A stretch of 64,000 nt of DNA from assembly GCA_026075535.2 (NCBI GenBank), contig AP026549.1:6634001-6698000 (forward strand), in the 5' to 3' direction. Shown here piece by piece: positions 1-10,134 of the stretch (its first letter is position 1; each line of letters starts with the position of its first letter). The translations under genes and the position numbers were made by a program. Source of the DNA: Tricholoma matsutake. Its lineage: Eukaryota > Basidiomycota > Agaricomycetes > Agaricales > Tricholomataceae. The notes below the pieces were generated by a model. The model saw only the letters and a program-made list of their open reading frames with translations, did no database searches and was not told the origin of the DNA.

Positions 1-1040
1 ATGTCAGAAGAAGTCTGTCATGAACTTGGTCTCGCATACAATCCTTTGATACACATCCCTCTGCAATTGGCTAATGGTGGTATTGACCAGAGTCTAGGTT
101 TGGCATGGAACATACCTTGCAAAGTCAGTAGCATCACTCTCTATATGCAGATACACATCATCCATGATCCAGCATATGACATTCTGCTCAGATGACCATT
201 TGATGTTCTCACAGAGAGTATGGTCAAGAATTATTGAAATGAAGCGCAGACAATAACTATATTTGATCTGAACTCGACATGATCCTGCACTATTCCGACT
301 ATTTCCCAATCTAATCGATGAAGAAGAGTAGTTCGCAAGGATTTTCACAACTAGAGGATAAAATCTCAGAGAATAACCAGTGCACCCTTATTATTTCTTT
401 CAACCATTCTAATTCCTCTATAACTATTGAGTACACTGCAATTATTCCTGATATTGACTCCTCAAACTCTTCAAACCCTTTTTCCTGTTCTTCAATCCTT
501 GCAAACTTATATTTAATGGCTAGTCACCAGTATGCAACCTCTTTATCGGCCTCGATGGCCACCTCTATGCATGACTTCGCTATCATTTCCCCTCCCCACA
601 TCTCATCAACTGGCTCTATATACCCAACCTTCACAGCATCGAAGAAGAAATACAAACCAGTCGCACAGAAAGTTTGACTGGTTATTACTGAACTACCCAA
701 TCGATTTCGCATCATTTGAACAATCACTGGCGACCCCCTCAAGCAAATGCCAAAACTCAATCCTCACCCCCCATCGTTCGTCCCTTCTCTTTGATATACA
801 CTCGAATGCAAAGCTATTATCGACAAAAACCATCCTGGTGATCTTCTATGGCCAGAAGAACAAAAGCTTATGCATGATTTTATTTGAAATCATGAAATGG
901 GTTTCACATGGACCGAACAAGAATGAGGAAGCTTTCGCCCTGACTTCTTTCCTCCTATTGAACTCCCTGTTATTCCTCACACTCCATGGGTCAAACATAA
1001 TATCCCTATACCTCCTGGTCTGTATGAACAGATCTGCGAG
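1..1040 (+). pseudogene. G1 pol: retropepsin C-terminus and PR-RT linker (decayed)
   Basis: The first 195 bases encode the end of an aspartic protease-like domain, finishing in a hydrophobic AYDILL stretch. The next residues would be an R-P-F-D type motif, but the Arg codon reads TGA. From about 240 to 1040 the frame is scrambled by stops and shifts, and only short Ser/Pro-rich linker stretches can be followed. The catalytic Asp lies outside the window, so the protease assignment rests on the conserved C-terminal motif and on its position before the RT. Confidence 0.6.
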
Positions 1041-1679
1041 ATGCTGAAAAAGAAGATAGAACCAGGAGTATATGAGTCGTCAAACTTGTTGTATTGGTCG
1101 CAATGGTTTTGCATTGTGAAGAAAGACATGAAATCACTTCAAATCATTCACAGTCTCAAGCCTCTTAATCAAGTAATGATACGGCACTCTGGTGTCATCC
1201 CAATCCCTGAGCATCTAGCTGAACAATTTGACAGACGCGCTTGCGGTGGAATGTTGGACTTATATGTCGCGTTCAATGAAAGGAAAGTCGCAGAATCATC
1301 TTGAGATCTAACAATGTTTCAGACACCTTTCAGAGTGCTTTGAATTGTCACCCTACTGATGGGTTGGACAAACTCGGTTCCAATCTTACACGACGATGTA
1401 ACATTTATCCTACAACCCAAAATCCCTCATATCACCATCCCTTACATCGACGACACACCAGTTAAGGGTCCGAAATCAGAATATCGAACTATCGGAGGAT
1501 CTTATGAGATGATCATTGATAATCCAGGCATTTGATGCTTCATTTGGGAGCATTTTGGGTATCTAAATCATATAGTCCAATGCATGAAGTATTGTGGAGG
1601 AACATTTTCTGGTCCAAAACTTTACCTTTGTGTCTCCAAAATAATTGTTCTAGGTCATTGATGCAATATCAAAGGTCGT
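1041..1679 (+). pseudogene. G1 pol: reverse transcriptase (decayed)
   Basis: RT would copy the element RNA into cDNA in the virus-like particle. Readable blocks are the palm motif around GGMLDLYVAF (catalytic Asp present), then TPFRVL and MGWTNSVPI, then the active site as YIDD (in IPYIDDTPVKG), a variant of the usual YVDD/YLDD. In-frame TGA codons occur at 1303-1305, near 1341, near 1534 and near 1660, each at a place where Arg fits the family. Downstream, RNase H continues in frame. The copy is inactive, but the YIDD box and spacing make the family call secure. Confidence 0.85.
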
Positions 1680-2506
1680 ATGGCCAATCCCACTTGCATC
1701 ACAGCAGTTAGCAAATGGGGGCCTTGTCGAAGCCTTACCGAAGTCAAGGCATTTCTAGGAACCATTGGAGTTTGTTGTATCTTTATTCGAAACTTCGCTC
1801 AATGTGCTACAGCTCTAATACACCTTACGCAAAAAGATGTCCCTTTTGATTTTGGACCGAAACAAATTGCAGCACAGGAAGATCTGAAACAAGCATTGAT
1901 CAATTCCCCAGCAATTTGCACTATCGACTACTTATCCGATGCCCCAGTTATCCTATCAGTTGATACTTCGTACATCACCATTGGCTTCTTTCTTGCGCAA
2001 TGCGATCCCGACAACCCTCAAAAACAATATTACAGTTGATTTGGCTTGATCACGCTTAATGACTGCAAATCCCAGTTTTTGAAACTCAAACTCTACGGTC
2101 TATATTGCGCTCTTGGAGCACTTTGATTGTACCTAATAGGGGTCCAAAACCTCATCGTCGAAGTTGACGCAAGGTATATCAAAGGCATGCTCTCGAACCC
2201 TGATATTGCACCTAGTGCTAGCATAAATTGATGGATTGTCTCAATCCTTACTTTTCACTTCACATTGGTTCATGTCGCAGGTACACATCTTGGTCCAGAC
2301 AGACTTTCGAGATGTCCTCCACAAGATGAAGATGATCAGTTCGATAACGAAAATGATTTCGGAGACTGGATCGACCATCTTCATGGTTTCATACACCAAA
2401 TCAATCCTGTTATGACTCGACCTTTCACTTCCTATCAAGTTTTGACACTCTCCCTCTCCTCAGATCTCAGTAAGGGGGAGGATCCAACCTACAATGATGT
2501 CCCATG
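1680..2506 (+). pseudogene. G1 pol: RT connection and RNase H (decayed)
   Basis: The segment begins with the connection block typical of Gypsy pol (SLTEVKAFLGTIGVC, then RNFAQCATALIHLTQK). RNase H follows, with SVDTSYITIGFFLAQ carrying the first catalytic Asp, then VEVDARYIKGML and the terminal HVAGTHLGPDRLSRCPP block. TGA replaces Arg before FGLITLND, in the ALGAL-LYLIG stretch and before WIVSILT. After 2430 the frame runs into a charged spacer leading to the integrase. Function in an intact copy would be removal of the RNA strand during reverse transcription. Confidence 0.85.
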
Positions 2507-3881
2507 AACGAACAATGCGAAAAAGGAAGACGAAAGATTAATTTGCATTCAAAAATGGTTAGAGGATTTGGTATGACCTCCAGATTTATCAGATTCCGAA
2601 TACACTACCTTTGTTCAATATTGCACTGAATTCTTCTTAGATTGCAGCAAACTTTGGAGGAAAGACTCGCATGGAGCTCACAAAATTGTTGCAATTCCTG
2701 AACATTGTCTCAAAGTCATTCGTGCAGCTCACGACAATATCGGACACAAAATGGTCTTCGCAACAAAAGCCATTATTTCCCTATGATTTTGGTGGCCTAA
2801 CATGAAAGCAGACATTGCATGGTATATTCGCACTTGCCACCTGTGCCAGGTACAACAAACTCGAAATCTCCTTATTCCACCTACCATCACCACACCCGCA
2901 CCTTTATTCAGCAAAGTCTACATCGATACCATGCAAATGCCTCCCTTGAGTGGATTCAAGTATATTGTACAAGGTCGATGTTCACTAATGACTTATCCCA
3001 AGTGGCAAAACCTTCAATGAGAAAATGCCATGACCCTCAGAGACTGGATCTTCAAAGATATCATTTGTAGATGGGGTTCGCTATACAAAATTGTGAGCGA
3101 TAACAGATCAGCATTCATCGCAGCATTGGAGTACCTTTCAAAATGATATCATATTAACCACATTTGAATTAGCGGCTACAACTCTTGTGCGAACAAGCTC
3201 ATTTTGATATTCAACAATTGTTATTCAAAGCAGTTGATGGAGATCAGAGCAAATGGTCGGCTGGAGCACACTTGGTGTTCTGGGCAGAACAAGTTATGGT
3301 TCATAGATGCATGGGTTGCTCTCCTTACTTTGCAATTACAGGATCACACCCCCTAATCCTGCTTGACATCTCCGAAGCAACATACTTGCAACCCCCACCT
3401 GATTCTATCTTATCGACAACCAATCTCATCACTCGAAGAGCAATTGCCCTACAGAAACTCTCAGCCGACCTCGAAATTCTCTATTCGAAAGTCTATACTG
3501 CTCAACTCAAAGCCGCAAAACATTTTGAAGTCATTCACAAATGAACAATGCATGACTACAACTTTGAAGAAGGTGACCTGGTCCTACTTTGCAACATGCA
3601 AATCAAGAAATCCCTCAATCGCAAGATGCAACCTCAATATTTAGGCCCACTCATTGTCATCAATTGAAACTATGGAGGAGCCTACATTATCTGCAAACTT
3701 GATGGATCAGTATTTCATTGACCAGTCGCAGCCTTCCGACTCCTTCCCTATTTTGCATGAAAATCAATTCCCCTACCACCGAACTTCCTTGATATTGGCT
3801 CTGAAAGACTTGAAAAACTTCAAAACACTTCGAATGTCGATGAAGATATTCCCAAAGACCTTCCGGACTTCAAAGATGAAT
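2507..3881 (+). pseudogene. G1 pol: integrase (decayed)
   Basis: The N-terminal HHCC zinc-binding domain is visible: HDNIGHK, WWPNMKADIAW and CHLCQVQQTRN (about 2730-2870). The core follows with YIDTMQMPPLSGFKYI (first Asp, about 2920) and SDNRSAFIAALEYL (second Asp, about 3099). The C-terminal part contains MGCSPYFAITGSHP and the beta-barrel region with QPQYLGPL, ending in DLPDFKDE before a stop at about 3881. TGA codons sit at several expected Arg positions. There is no chromodomain. The element would have inserted its cDNA with this enzyme; this copy cannot make it. Confidence 0.85.
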
Positions 3882-4137
3882 AATTATCCCCTTTCTTTGT
3901 TCGCAATTGCTTTCCTATGATCTCAATTTCTTTTAGTGTACAATACAAGTCGTGATATTGCATTATAGCATGGTCATGCAAACTCCAAAAGGGTTTTTCG
4001 ACCATGATGATCTACTGAGCCTTTCCCTTATTCCTTTTTTTTCTTTTCTTCTTTCTTTTCCTTCTTACTTTTCTTATCGCTACTTTCGAGACTCACAAAA
4101 AATCTAAATTATAAAACAGAAAGAACGACACAATCTA

Positions 4138-5445
4138 CTACTCTTCCAACATCTCTTCCACCACTTCTATTTGCCTGCACAAAACCTCCATCTTGACCTT
4201 CAACTCTGCCAACCTTGTCCCCAGATATCAACAATGAGTCATGACCTCCTCATCGACATCCTCGCCCTCTTCAAAACTATGGGATGCTTTTGCTTTTGAA
4301 ACTATGGGATGCTTTTGCTTTTGCCTTTGCCTTTCCCTATGATGACCTCTTTTTCTCCTTTGATGGTTTTGAAGGGCCTGCGACCAGTTTGATGTCGGCG
4401 ATGGGACCCATGACACAAATTCGAGGTATTTTCGATCCGAAAATAGGTTAGCATACACTACGAGATTATATCAAATGAATTTTGTACCTGGTTGTGGGTG
4501 CAAATCCAGTTTCACAACCCCAAATCGTCTCGCTTCGCCTTTGCAAAGTCCCCACCTCGAGACCCCTTCCCAGTAGCAACCCTGCACTGCCTGAGTGCAC
4601 TTTGGGGCTCCCTCCTTGACAATGCACAATGGCTGGGATATCATTCTAGCACATTGATCGCACTACGACATTGATTAGCACTCCAAAAACCCTTCAAAAA
4701 CAAAGTGAAAACTCACTGGGCCTTCGAAGTTGAGAAGTCCACCCTCAGCAAACCTCCTCTGCTTGCTCTCTACCCTGTCCTCGACGATCTCATACTCATC
4801 ATCCTTGCCTCCCTCGATCTCCAATACCTTACACTTCCCAATCCTGATTATTGGCAATCCTCCTAAATCTTCTTCCTCATCCTTTTCTCCTCTCTATCGC
4901 TTGCGCCTCCACTGGAGGTCTGTGTTTTGTCACTGCAGTTCCTCCTTTGACAAAGTTTTAGCATGAAACTCAGCAAGGGCTGCATTTCGAGCATCTACTA
5001 ATGCCCCCCTCTGAGCCTCGATCTTTGCCTTCTTTGCATCTTCCTCCACCCTGCGAGCCTCCTCCTCCTCCTCCTCCTGAACCCGTCTCGCTTTCTCTTC
5101 CCTTTGCTCTCACTCTACCTCCTCACTCAGATCTGCAAATAAAAAGTCTCCCCCCCACAAAAGCCATTCACATCAAGCCATCAGTTTGAAAAGCTTGAAA
5201 AGCTTGTCGATGACCTGTTGCACAGTCGAGTCGCGTTCCTCACCCAAATCATCCGCCAATTCATTGTATTCCACCTGAACATATCACATTAGAATCCAAA
5301 TATTGAATGGGAATCGGAAACTTACCATCTTCTCACAAAAACCTTTCCCCCACACTTCGAAGTTGAGGTCTTCAGTGACACCACGATCGGGCATTGATTT
5401 GGCGTATTCAAGGATTTTGGTGTTGAGTTCGGCAAGAAGAGACAT
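4138..5445 (-). pseudogene. Antisense cysteine-cluster gene inside G1 (between pol and 3' LTR)
   Basis: On the minus strand an ATG at 5445 opens MSLLAELNTKILEYAKSM, running to FCEKM at a good splice donor (GTAAGT, about 5325), with an acceptor CAG about 50 bp on. It continues as VEYNELADDLGEERDST, then a long Glu/Arg-rich predicted coiled coil, KVLEIEGGKDDEYEIVEDRV, and a cysteine cluster (CDQCARM, LCIVKEGAPKCTQ, GCYWEG). A basic KRGHHRERQRQKQK stretch and an acidic tail stop at 4138-4140. Several TGA codons replace expected Arg codons, so the copy is dead. It is about 330 codons long. The cluster resembles small fungal zinc-binding clusters; the function is unknown. It lies antisense to pol, with its promoter side at the 3' LTR. 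Confidence 0.6.
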
Positions 5446-5594
5446 GATGAAAAATAGTGTTGAAGATTTGGAGAGGTGACAAAGAAGAACGAGAGGTTTT
5501 TTGAGTTTTGTTTACAATTTCAACACGATCACACAGTTCTCATGTGACTCTGATCACCTGACTGGGACAGTCAGGATTTCAGTAAGGGGGAGGA

Positions 5595-6222
5595 TGATAG
5601 GTCCACTGTGCATTCTAAGCTCTGGGAATGTCTCCAGAGGCATCAACACATCAAAATGCATGCTCCCAACCCCTATGAACCCCATGACACTGCTCTGAAA
5701 CTACTTTGATCGACTTTGAATGATCTCAAACAACTTCGAACAACTTCAAATGATATTGCAGCACTTTGAATGCCTTCGGCCGCTGTACACCTATTGCACT
5801 GCCCTTTGGATACATGCAGCACACCTTGTAAGAGTTAGTGCATCGCATATTGAGCACCACCGGACACGAGGAGACACAACAATGGGATTTTAGGATGCGA
5901 TTGTGGTGCTTTGACACCTTGATGATATATTGGATCAATGGGGACAGGTACCAGTGATAAATCATGCCTCTAGATGTTTCCTTTCTTATCTTCCTTCATT
6001 TATTCTATGATTTGCAAAGATTCTCTATTGTTTTATATCTTGCCTCATGTATTCCTCATGTTTTATTTCCTTTTTAGTATCACTTCTTCCAAACATATAT
6101 AGCCTTGTACTAGCTACTTAGAAGAACAGAATACATCGTCCTCTCACACCAATTGTCTGATTTAAGAGCTATTCTCTTGAGTCCAAGCATCTCGACTTAG
6201 TCTTGAAATTCAGTGTTTTACA
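5595..6222 (+). repeat. G1 3' LTR with preceding polypurine tract
   Basis: A purine run AAGGGGGAGGA (5584-5594) is immediately followed by TG at 5595, the expected polypurine tract and LTR start. A TATA-like ATATATAG lies at about 6095-6102 and the repeat closes at GTTTTACA (6222). The length, about 628 bp, fits a Gypsy LTR. The 5' partner is outside the window, so the exact end is inferred from the TG..CA rule. The same AGTAAGGGGGAGGA string also occurs inside pol at about 2470, but without LTR sequence after it. Confidence 0.75.
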
Positions 6223-6704
6223 CCAAATTTCCTCAAACTCCTTGTACTAGCTTCTCAAAACTATCACATATTGTCTATCCTCCCTAGACACCTTTCTATG
6301 TCCTCATAGTCTATCCTCAGCCACCATCAAAGGCCTTCAAACTTCATTGCACCTCTTTGAACACTCTTTGAACTTCATTAAATTTCCCTTGAACATTATT
6401 GCAGCACTTTGTATGCCCTCGATTGTTATCGAACTTCTCTTGAACATTATTGCAATGCTTCGAACTTCATCACACCTCATCACACCTCTTTGCACCTCTT
6501 TGCACACCCTTTAGAGTTGTTTTCATACCCCTGGCTTACAGCAGTGATATTTAGTACCACCTTGCAACCTTCCTCCAACTAGTGTTATACCATTTGAGCC
6601 CTTATTGTGGGTTTTGTTTGGGTTTCCTGGTCAAGTATAATCAGCAGCTACAAGCCGCTATCTCTTCTAAAAGGTGAGTCCCACATTATTGTCGTTGCAA
6701 TTCC
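6223..6704. other. AT-rich spacer between G1 LTR and G2 accessory ORF
   Basis: No gene is seen. The stretch holds loosely repeated CTTTGAAC/TTCATTGCACCTCTT phrases that resemble part of the G1 LTR (compare GATATTGCAGCACTTTG near 5752 with TTATTGCAGCACTTTG near 6399). A possible splice donor AAG|GTGAGT lies at 6674 with acceptor TAGs at 6716-6721, which may belong to a 5' exon of the next ORF. It is probably the 3' end region of G2, whose LTR cannot be delimited here. Confidence 0.4.
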
Positions 6705-7136
6705 ATGCTGACTCCTAGTAGATGTTCTAGTCAGAAGTTGTCGTGTTTCTGGATGGGAACCCAGGGTCGTGCTTGCAAGCCTTGCACAAAGGCGAAGCAC
6801 AAGTGTGAGGAGGTCATGTGGGAGGGGCAGGAGTTGCCAGGAGGATCTGGGCTGGGAAGCAACAAGGGGGTAATGGACCTGCTGAGGGACTTGGTGGGGG
6901 CAGTAAAAGGGGTGAAGAAGGAACTCTGGGAGCTCCAGGTGATCAGTGAGGGAGTTCTGGCACTCCAGGACTCTCTGGCAGACATCCAGGGTGCCTTGGA
7001 TCCAGAGTGGAGGCAGGGGCCTAAGGAGGAAGAGGACAAAGAAGAAGAGGATGAAGAGGAGGAGGGGTTCAAGGTGCAGGGAGAGCTGCCAGGACTGGCA
7101 GAAGAAGTGGAGGGTGAGGGAGTGAGGGAGGAGTAG
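6705..7136 (+). CDS. Cysteine-cluster accessory ORF antisense to G2 pol
   Basis: This 143-codon ORF carries a compact cysteine cluster: SCFWMGTQGRACKPC followed by TKAKHKCEEV. A Gly-rich hinge, a leucine-rich predicted helix (LLRDLVGAVKGVKKELWELQ) and a Glu-rich acidic tail follow. The K-C-x2-C-x6-C pattern resembles half of a Zn2Cys6-type cluster; DNA binding is an inference only. The ATG may lie inside an intron (donor GTGAGT at 6674, acceptor TAG near 6718-6721), in which case this is the second exon of a longer protein. It sits just past the end of G2 pol on the opposite strand, the same arrangement as the antisense gene of G1. Unlike its surroundings it has no internal stop. Confidence 0.55.
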   Translation: MLTPSRCSSQKLSCFWMGTQGRACKPCTKAKHKCEEVMWEGQELPGGSGLGSNKGVMDLLRDLVGAVKGVKKELWELQVISEGVLALQDSLADIQGALDPEWRQGPKEEEDKEEEDEEEEGFKVQGELPGLAEEVEGEGVREE

Positions 7137-7216
7137 GGATCTGGTGGGGGTCCAATATATAGATTTCTTCTTTGTTTGTTGAAATGAATGTTGTTTGTTT
7201 TAGAATTGTATGAGTG

Positions 7217-7849
7217 TTAGGTGGAAAAAGGTCTGGGTTTCCCCAGGTAATGAGTGTGAAAGTTTGTAATGAGTTCCTGGGCATGATCAAGTTCCGTAGT
7301 GGGAAACCAGGAGGTTTCTTTGTTGGTTCCTTGATAACCTTCCCACTGCACAAAATAGAGTAGCTTGCATCAGCAATGGTTGTTGATTTTTGAGTCAAGG
7401 ATTTCCGCAATCTTGTACTCCAGTTCATTGTCTATAATGACCAGAGGAGGTGGGGGTTGGATACGATTAGGAATTGTGTTCTTCCAGTTGGGAGAGGTGG
7501 AACACAGGATGGACAGCCCAGAGGTGATCTGGAAGTCAAAGGGTAACTGAGTGAGTATCTGGATGGGCAATGATTTCAAAAGGTCCATAGAACTTCTCTG
7601 AGAGCTTCTTAGAGGGTCAAGTAGTGTGTAAGTGTTCGCCTTTGACAAAAGTGTAGTCACCAATATTGAAGTCAGGAGCGGGAGCCCAGCATTTGTCCAC
7701 AGGACCTTGATAGTGCTTCTGTGCTTCTGTGAGTTGCTTCTGGAGTTCCTGATGGAGATCATCAAGGTCAACCACAAAATGGTGTGCATGTTGCAAGGCT
7801 AGTTTGCACTCTGGGAAAACTGTGATGTTTGGGTGGTAACCCTTGTTGG
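7217..7849 (-). pseudogene. G2 pol: integrase C-terminus and chromodomain (decayed)
   Basis: Reading leftward from 7849 the frame gives YHPNITVFPE, a helical linker (VVDLDDLHQELQKQLTEAQK) and GDYTFVKGEHL, the usual C-terminal beta-barrel region of a Gypsy integrase. A chromodomain follows: LVIIDNELEYKIAEILDSKI, then (after a frameshift near 7370) LLYFVQWEGYQGT, ending about LGKPRPFST at a stop at 7217. Chromodomains of such elements bind modified histone H3 and steer insertion into heterochromatin. Frame breaks make this copy non-functional. Confidence 0.8.
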
Positions 7850-8225
7850 TAGTGTTTGAAGGTCTGGTTCAGTCCAGTTTTTTTTTCCATTTTAGAGTGC
7901 AACCACAACTGCAACCAGTTTAATTAATTTGACAAACTAAGTAAAACTGAACCAGACTGCAGAAAACCAGTTCAGTGCAGTTTAATCAAGTAAAAAAACC
8001 AGTTGTGGCCGGTTTGACTACAACTGGTCATCATCAGACTTAGGTTGGTTGAAACTGACCCAAGCAACTAATCTAAAAGACTATTAGAACTACTTTAATA
8101 AATTTCATAAACTACTAAAGCTATAGTAATGAATTTTGTAGGCTATTAAAGCTATACTAATGAAATTTCAGGGCTACTAAGGCTATACTAATGAAATCTG
8201 GTCACTAATAATGCTATACTAGTAA
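7850..8225. mobile_element. hAT-type non-autonomous element, right end eroded
   Basis: The left end TAGTGTTTGAAGGTCTGGTT matches the ends of the elements at 19242-20076 and 59160-60616, including the following CAGTCC-GTTTTTT block. The 8 bases before it are CTTGTTGG, but no matching copy is found on the right, so that end is decayed or deleted. From about 8085 to 8215 it holds a degenerate tandem repeat of roughly 37 bp around the phrase GCTATACTAATGAAAT. It interrupts the integrase of G2. The right boundary is approximate. Confidence 0.6.
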
Positions 8226-8880
8226 GAAAACACTCAAAAAATGAATGTGGAAAGATGGGGGGCAAGCCCAAGGAAAGTTGATGGGATGTGGTGCAGGTGA
8301 CATGAGATGGAACACTGTGTTTGGAGAAGACATGCATGACAAATAGATTAGCAAGTTCTTGTACCATGATTTTGTTTACTATGGAGATGAAGATGCCCTG
8401 TTTGGAGAGTTGGTCTATGATGACTAGAATGGCAGTGTGTCCATTGGAATCTGGTAGCTGTTTGATAAAGTCCATTGAGATTGAGTTCCAAGGCCTCTCC
8501 AGGGCTGGAAGTTGTTTCAAGAACCCATAAGGTTTGTGTCGGGATGATTTGGAGTGTTTGCATGTAGTACAAGACTTGCAAAAGTCCTGCACAAAGGTGT
8601 GGAGGTTGGGCCAAACATAATCACATTGGATGAGTTGAAGGGTCTTGTTTAGTCCATAGTGACCTGAGAGAATATGGTTGTGCTTGTATTGTAAGACTTT
8701 AAGACAGAGGTCTGCAACATCCGGGACATAAATCCAGTCGAAGTGGCAGAGAAGTCTGCTGTCATCTAGAGACCAACTTGGAGTGGATGGTGGTGGAAGG
8801 TGTGAGGAGGAGATGGGATCAAGAGGGAGTGATGATTGGATATTGTTGTGGAGTTTCTCAACATCCATGAGAACAGCTTG
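8226..8880 (-). pseudogene. G2 pol: integrase zinc-binding domain and core (decayed)
   Basis: The reading runs from LQYKHNHILSGHYGLNKTL (HHCC histidines) through YVWPNLHTFVQDFCKSC and CTTCKHSKSSRHKP, completing the zinc site. The core begins at PWNSISMDFIKQLPDSNGHT (first catalytic Asp) and continues HTAILVIIDQLSKQGIF to VFSKHSVPSHV. After that the frame is lost and the second Asp region is not readable before the hAT-type insertion. This enzyme would have integrated the cDNA; the copy is broken. Confidence 0.85.
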
Positions 8881-9238
8881 TCAGATAATAGGAGTAGCAA
8901 GGAAAGTGGCTTGGAGGGAGGATGTGAGTTGTTCTTGGGTAAAGACTGGATGGAAATTGCTTGGGTTTACTGAGGCAAAGTCATTATTTCCCCCTTTGCA
9001 GTAGACATCCCAGCGTCTAGTGAGCACATTGGGTTTAGCCCCTAGCTTACCAGGGCAGAAGCAGATGGTGAGGTTGAACTGTGAGAGGTATTCAGACCAC
9101 CAAGCTTGATGATGAGTAAGGAGCTTTGTGGTACTGAAGTATTCTAGGTTTTTGTGATCCATGACCACATCTACCAGATTTCCAGAACCTTTGAGGTACT
9201 GCCACCAGTGTTTTGAAGGCTTTGAAGATAGCCAAAAG
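8881..9238 (-). pseudogene. G2 pol: RNase H C-terminal part (decayed)
   Basis: On the minus strand, LLAIFKAFK is followed after a one-base shift by WWQYLKGSG, then VVMDHKNLEYFSTTKLLTHHQA and WWSEYLSQFNLTICFCPGK, the standard end of a Gypsy RNase H with the DHKNL block. The sequence then leads to a linker before the integrase. The left part of this domain continues beyond the solo LTR at 9239-9635: removing that LTR and one copy of AAAAG restores the KELL-AIFKAF junction. Confidence 0.8.
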
Positions 9239-9635
9239 TGTTAGAGCTTATGATGAATTCTACTAATGTATATCACTAGTCAGCAACTCAAGTCAACTGT
9301 CTGCAACACACTTATAACACAGGTTCAATAATAATAATGTGTATTGCACTTTATCCAAATCAATCTCGTGTCTAGTTTCCCAGACATAGTAAGATTTCGC
9401 TTTTGTTTGTTCCTGTCATGCCAGGAAACCATGAGGCATGAAACTAGGTGTCCACTATATCATGTCTGCATTACCCCCTACATCTGGGTCCAAAAATCTA
9501 AGTAATAGCTATAGTATGAAACAAGATATGAAGTAAATAAATTTCAGTCATAATATCTACAATCTAACAAGTATAGTAATAAGTCTGTTGGACTATGTAG
9601 CAAGTGTAGCAAGTGTTTCATCACTGTATTCAACA
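9239..9635 (+). repeat. Solo LTR in G2 RNase H, 5-bp target duplication AAAAG
   Basis: The unit begins TGTTAGAGCTTATG and ends TTCAACA, and is flanked on both sides by AAAAG (9234-9238 and 9636-9640). Removing it with one AAAAG rejoins the interrupted RNase H reading frame exactly. It has no coding capacity. A purine-tract-like AGGGGGTAA is present internally on the minus strand (around 9470). This is the usual product of recombination between the two LTRs of a full element. The strand is assigned from TG..CA only, which is symmetrical, so orientation is uncertain. Confidence 0.85.
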
Positions 9636-10134
9636 AAAAGTTCCTTGTTGTGGGTATCATAGTTCAATTCAGCTGGGTTAAAGGAGTGGGAGTGGAATGC
9701 AACCAGCTGGATTTCTCCATCTGGGGTATAGATGGAAAGGATAGCTGCTAAGGCATAGTCTGAGGCATATGTCTCCAGGATAATGTGGGAGTCTGGTAGC
9801 CATTGAGTGAGTACTGGGGCATGGGTGAATTCTTCTTTTAATTTGTTGAAGGCTTCTTGACAATTCTTGCCAAGGTCCCATAGTGCATATTTCCAGGTCA
9901 GTCTGGTGAGAGGGATGATGATGTTGGAATATCCATAGATGAACCATTGGTAGAAGTTGCAGAATCCAAGGAAGGATGAATATCCTTAACCTTTCAAGGT
10001 TCAGGCCAGTCGAGGATAGTTTTGACTTTATCTTCAGACATCTGGAGCCCATCAGGAGAGAGGATGAACCCTAAGTATTCCATGCTGTCTTTGTGGAACT
10101 TGCATTTCTGCAGAGCAGCATGGAGCCCATTTTT
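9636..10134 (-). pseudogene. G2 pol: RT thumb, connection and start of RNase H (decayed)
   Basis: Following the minus strand, KCKFHKDSMEYLGFILSPDG is the RT thumb block. After one frame change it continues as CNFYQWFIYGYSNIIIPLTR, then KLKEEFTHAPVLTQW, LETYASDYALAAILSIY (RNase H Asp) and NPAELNYDTHNKELF. At least one frameshift near 9985 and several stops are present. The segment joins the rest of RNase H across the solo LTR. Confidence 0.75.

Larger units (their letters stand above)
1..6222 (+). mobile_element. G1: Ty3/Gypsy retrotransposon, left end outside window
   Basis: The order protease, RT, RNase H, integrase, antisense gene, purine tract and LTR on the plus strand identifies a Ty3/Gypsy element. 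Its gag and 5' LTR lie to the left of the window. The pol reading frame is broken by many TGA codons that fall where CGA (Arg) is expected from the family, plus a few frameshifts, so the copy is dead. No chromodomain is seen after the integrase. The 3' LTR ends at about 6222; the target duplication cannot be checked because the left end is missing. Confidence 0.9.

Noticed and set aside
2465..2480. A second polypurine tract and LTR start in G1
   Set aside because: AGTAAGGGGGAGGAT recurs here but is followed by coding sequence leading into integrase, not by LTR sequence.
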